A stretch of DNA of 5,895 nucleotides from Bacillota bacterium (GTDB taxonomy: Bacteria; Bacillota_I; Bacilli_A; Acholeplasmatales; Acholeplasmataceae): assembly GCA_023458995.1 (NCBI GenBank), contig JAEWVV010000131.1:1-5895 (forward strand). The letters are read 5' to 3'. Both the position numbers and the translations under genes were made by a program. Positions 4,869 through 5,895 of the stretch are shown here, one piece after another (position 1 is the stretch's first letter; each line of letters begins with the position of its first letter). The notes under the pieces were generated by a model, which was not told the origin of the DNA, ran no database searches, and worked only from the letters and a program-made list of their open reading frames with translations.

Positions 4869-5895
4869 ATGAACGAACATATTAAAACAGATGATATCTT
4901 AGATCTTGATATCAGACGTATGGGTATAAACGGTGAAGGGATTGCCTATTATAAAAAGCTTGCAATCTTTGTTGATCGTGCACTTCCTGGAGAAAAAGTA
5001 AAAGTTAAAATCAACGAAGTCTATGATAACCGTGCAACAGGTGAGGTTGAAGAAATCCTCACATCAAGTCCTGATCGAAGAGACCCTTTTTGTAAGTATT
5101 ATGAATCGTGTGGTGGTTGTCAGACACAACATGCAGACTATAATACCATCTTAGAAAACAAACGAGATATCCTTTTAAAGAGCTTTGACCGTTATGCAGG
5201 ACTCAAGATTAGTCCTAAACAAGTCAAACCTGTTAAAGGTGCAGAAAACCCTAAAAACTATCGCAATAAAGCATCATTACCTGTACAAAAGATTAAGGGT
5301 AAGAATGTTTTTGGCATGTATGCGAGAAATTCGAATCAATTTATTGAAGTGGACGGATGTCCAGTTCAACATGAAGATGTAAATCGTATTTTAAGACGTA
5401 TGGTTTCACTCATGGATACCTTTGGTATTGATGCTCTGGATTCTAAGACAAAGATGGGATATGTAAGACATTTAGTCGTTAGAGTAGCTGAACATACCAA
5501 AGAAGCTCAAGTCTCTTTTATTATGCTTAAAAAATCCAATCGTTTAGATGATTTAGTTAAGAAACTGATTCAACTAGAGCCTACCATAGAGTCTGTCTAT
5601 GAAGTAATCAATCCTGATTTAAAGAAGGTTGGATATTTCACTGAAGATATGCGTTTGATTTATGGTAAACAAATGATTAAAGAAGAACTCAATGGTCATG
5701 AGTACTACTTAAGACCTGAAGCTTTCTTTCAATTAAATACATCCCAAGCAGATGTCTTCTATAATGAGATGAAACGTTTGGCTGAACTTAAACGTCATGA
5801 AATCGCAATCGATGCGTATGCAGGGATTGCTCCTGTCTCACATTATGTACATGACCAGGCTAAACATGTTTACGCGATTGAAGTGGATCCTGCAT
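4869..5895 (+). CDS. rlmD: 23S rRNA (uracil-C5)-methyltransferase, RlmD/RumA family, 3'-truncated by window edge
   Basis: The frame from ATG 4869 is open to the window end, giving 342 residues of an expected 430-460. An AAGGAG site lies at 4855-4860, eight bases before the ATG. Residues about 8-70 form a TRAM RNA-binding domain (LDIRRMGINGEGIAYY...). C75-x5-C81-x2-C84 and C164 (in VDGCPVQ) match the four cysteines that hold the [4Fe-4S] cluster in E. coli RumA. NYRNKASLPV (130-139) and LRPEAFFQLN (281-290) are family hallmarks, the latter containing the SAM-binding Gln288. AIDAYAGI (313-320) starts the class I methyltransferase domain and YAIEVD (335-340) carries the ribose-binding acid E338. 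The catalytic Cys and Glu lie beyond the edge. The enzyme makes m5U in 23S rRNA; Gram-positive relatives (RlmCD) modify two sites, and which applies cannot be told here. Motif I is odd: GIAPVS replaces the usual GxG(T/N). Base composition is host-like (38% in a sampled 60 bases), unlike abiH. Confidence 0.93.
   Translation, partial: MNEHIKTDDILDLDIRRMGINGEGIAYYKKLAIFVDRALPGEKVKVKINEVYDNRATGEVEEILTSSPDRRDPFCKYYESCGGCQTQHADYNTILENKRDILLKSFDRYAGLKISPKQVKPVKGAENPKNYRNKASLPVQKIKGKNVFGMYARNSNQFIEVDGCPVQHEDVNRILRRMVSLMDTFGIDALDSKTKMGYVRHLVVRVAEHTKEAQVSFIMLKKSNRLDDLVKKLIQLEPTIESVYEVINPDLKKVGYFTEDMRLIYGKQMIKEELNGHEYYLRPEAFFQLNTSQADVFYNEMKRLAELKRHEIAIDAYAGIAPVSHYVHDQAKHVYAIEVDPA

Noticed and set aside
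5185..5382. 65-codon plus-strand open frame
   Set aside because: It overlaps rlmD in another frame, while the rlmD frame there encodes clear family motifs (NYRNKASLPV and the fourth Fe-S cysteine).

Overview
The window suggests a low-GC Gram-positive bacterium. Samples I counted by hand in the housekeeping genes give about 37-39% GC. The Shine-Dalgarno sequences are strong (GGAGG, AAGGAG). Three genes end in TGA and every Trp I read is TGG, so the standard bacterial code applies. Protein character and codon use fit a Firmicutes or Acholeplasma/Izemoplasma-like lineage, but this placement is an impression from sequence style, not a database result.

Layout, all on the + strand. (1) Positions 1-2316 hold a tightly coupled operon: the C-terminal five-sixths of a MATE-family multidrug/drug-sodium antiporter, then trmL (tRNA wobble-base 2'-O-methyltransferase), then trhA (hemolysin III / PAQR-like membrane protein). 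Both junctions are 4-base ATGA overlaps. (2) Positions 2317-3618 hold a self-contained acetate kinase unit: a near-consensus sigma-A promoter with two overlapping or adjacent palindromes, ackA, and a strong intrinsic terminator. (3) Positions 3621-4842 hold a single accessory gene with its own extended -10 promoter. It encodes an AbiH-family abortive-infection (phage defence) protein. It is clearly more AT-rich (about 28-29% by hand count) and uses different Arg codons from its neighbours, so it looks horizontally acquired. (4) Positions 4869-5895 hold the 5' three-quarters of an rlmD/rumA-type RNA (uracil-C5)-methyltransferase, which runs off the right edge.

The housekeeping genes cover RNA modification (trmL, rlmD), overflow carbon metabolism and ATP generation (ackA), and membrane functions (MATE, trhA). 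The interesting part is the abiH insert between the ackA terminator and rlmD. Its promoter -10 lies in one arm of a perfect 8-bp inverted repeat whose other arm abuts the ribosome binding site, a layout that would suit repression. AbiH carries GNGFDL, SFNYT, HGK, FGID and YGHSL...D motifs in an order that recalls SIR2-like effector domains. No mobile-element genes, tRNAs, rRNAs or CRISPR arrays are visible.
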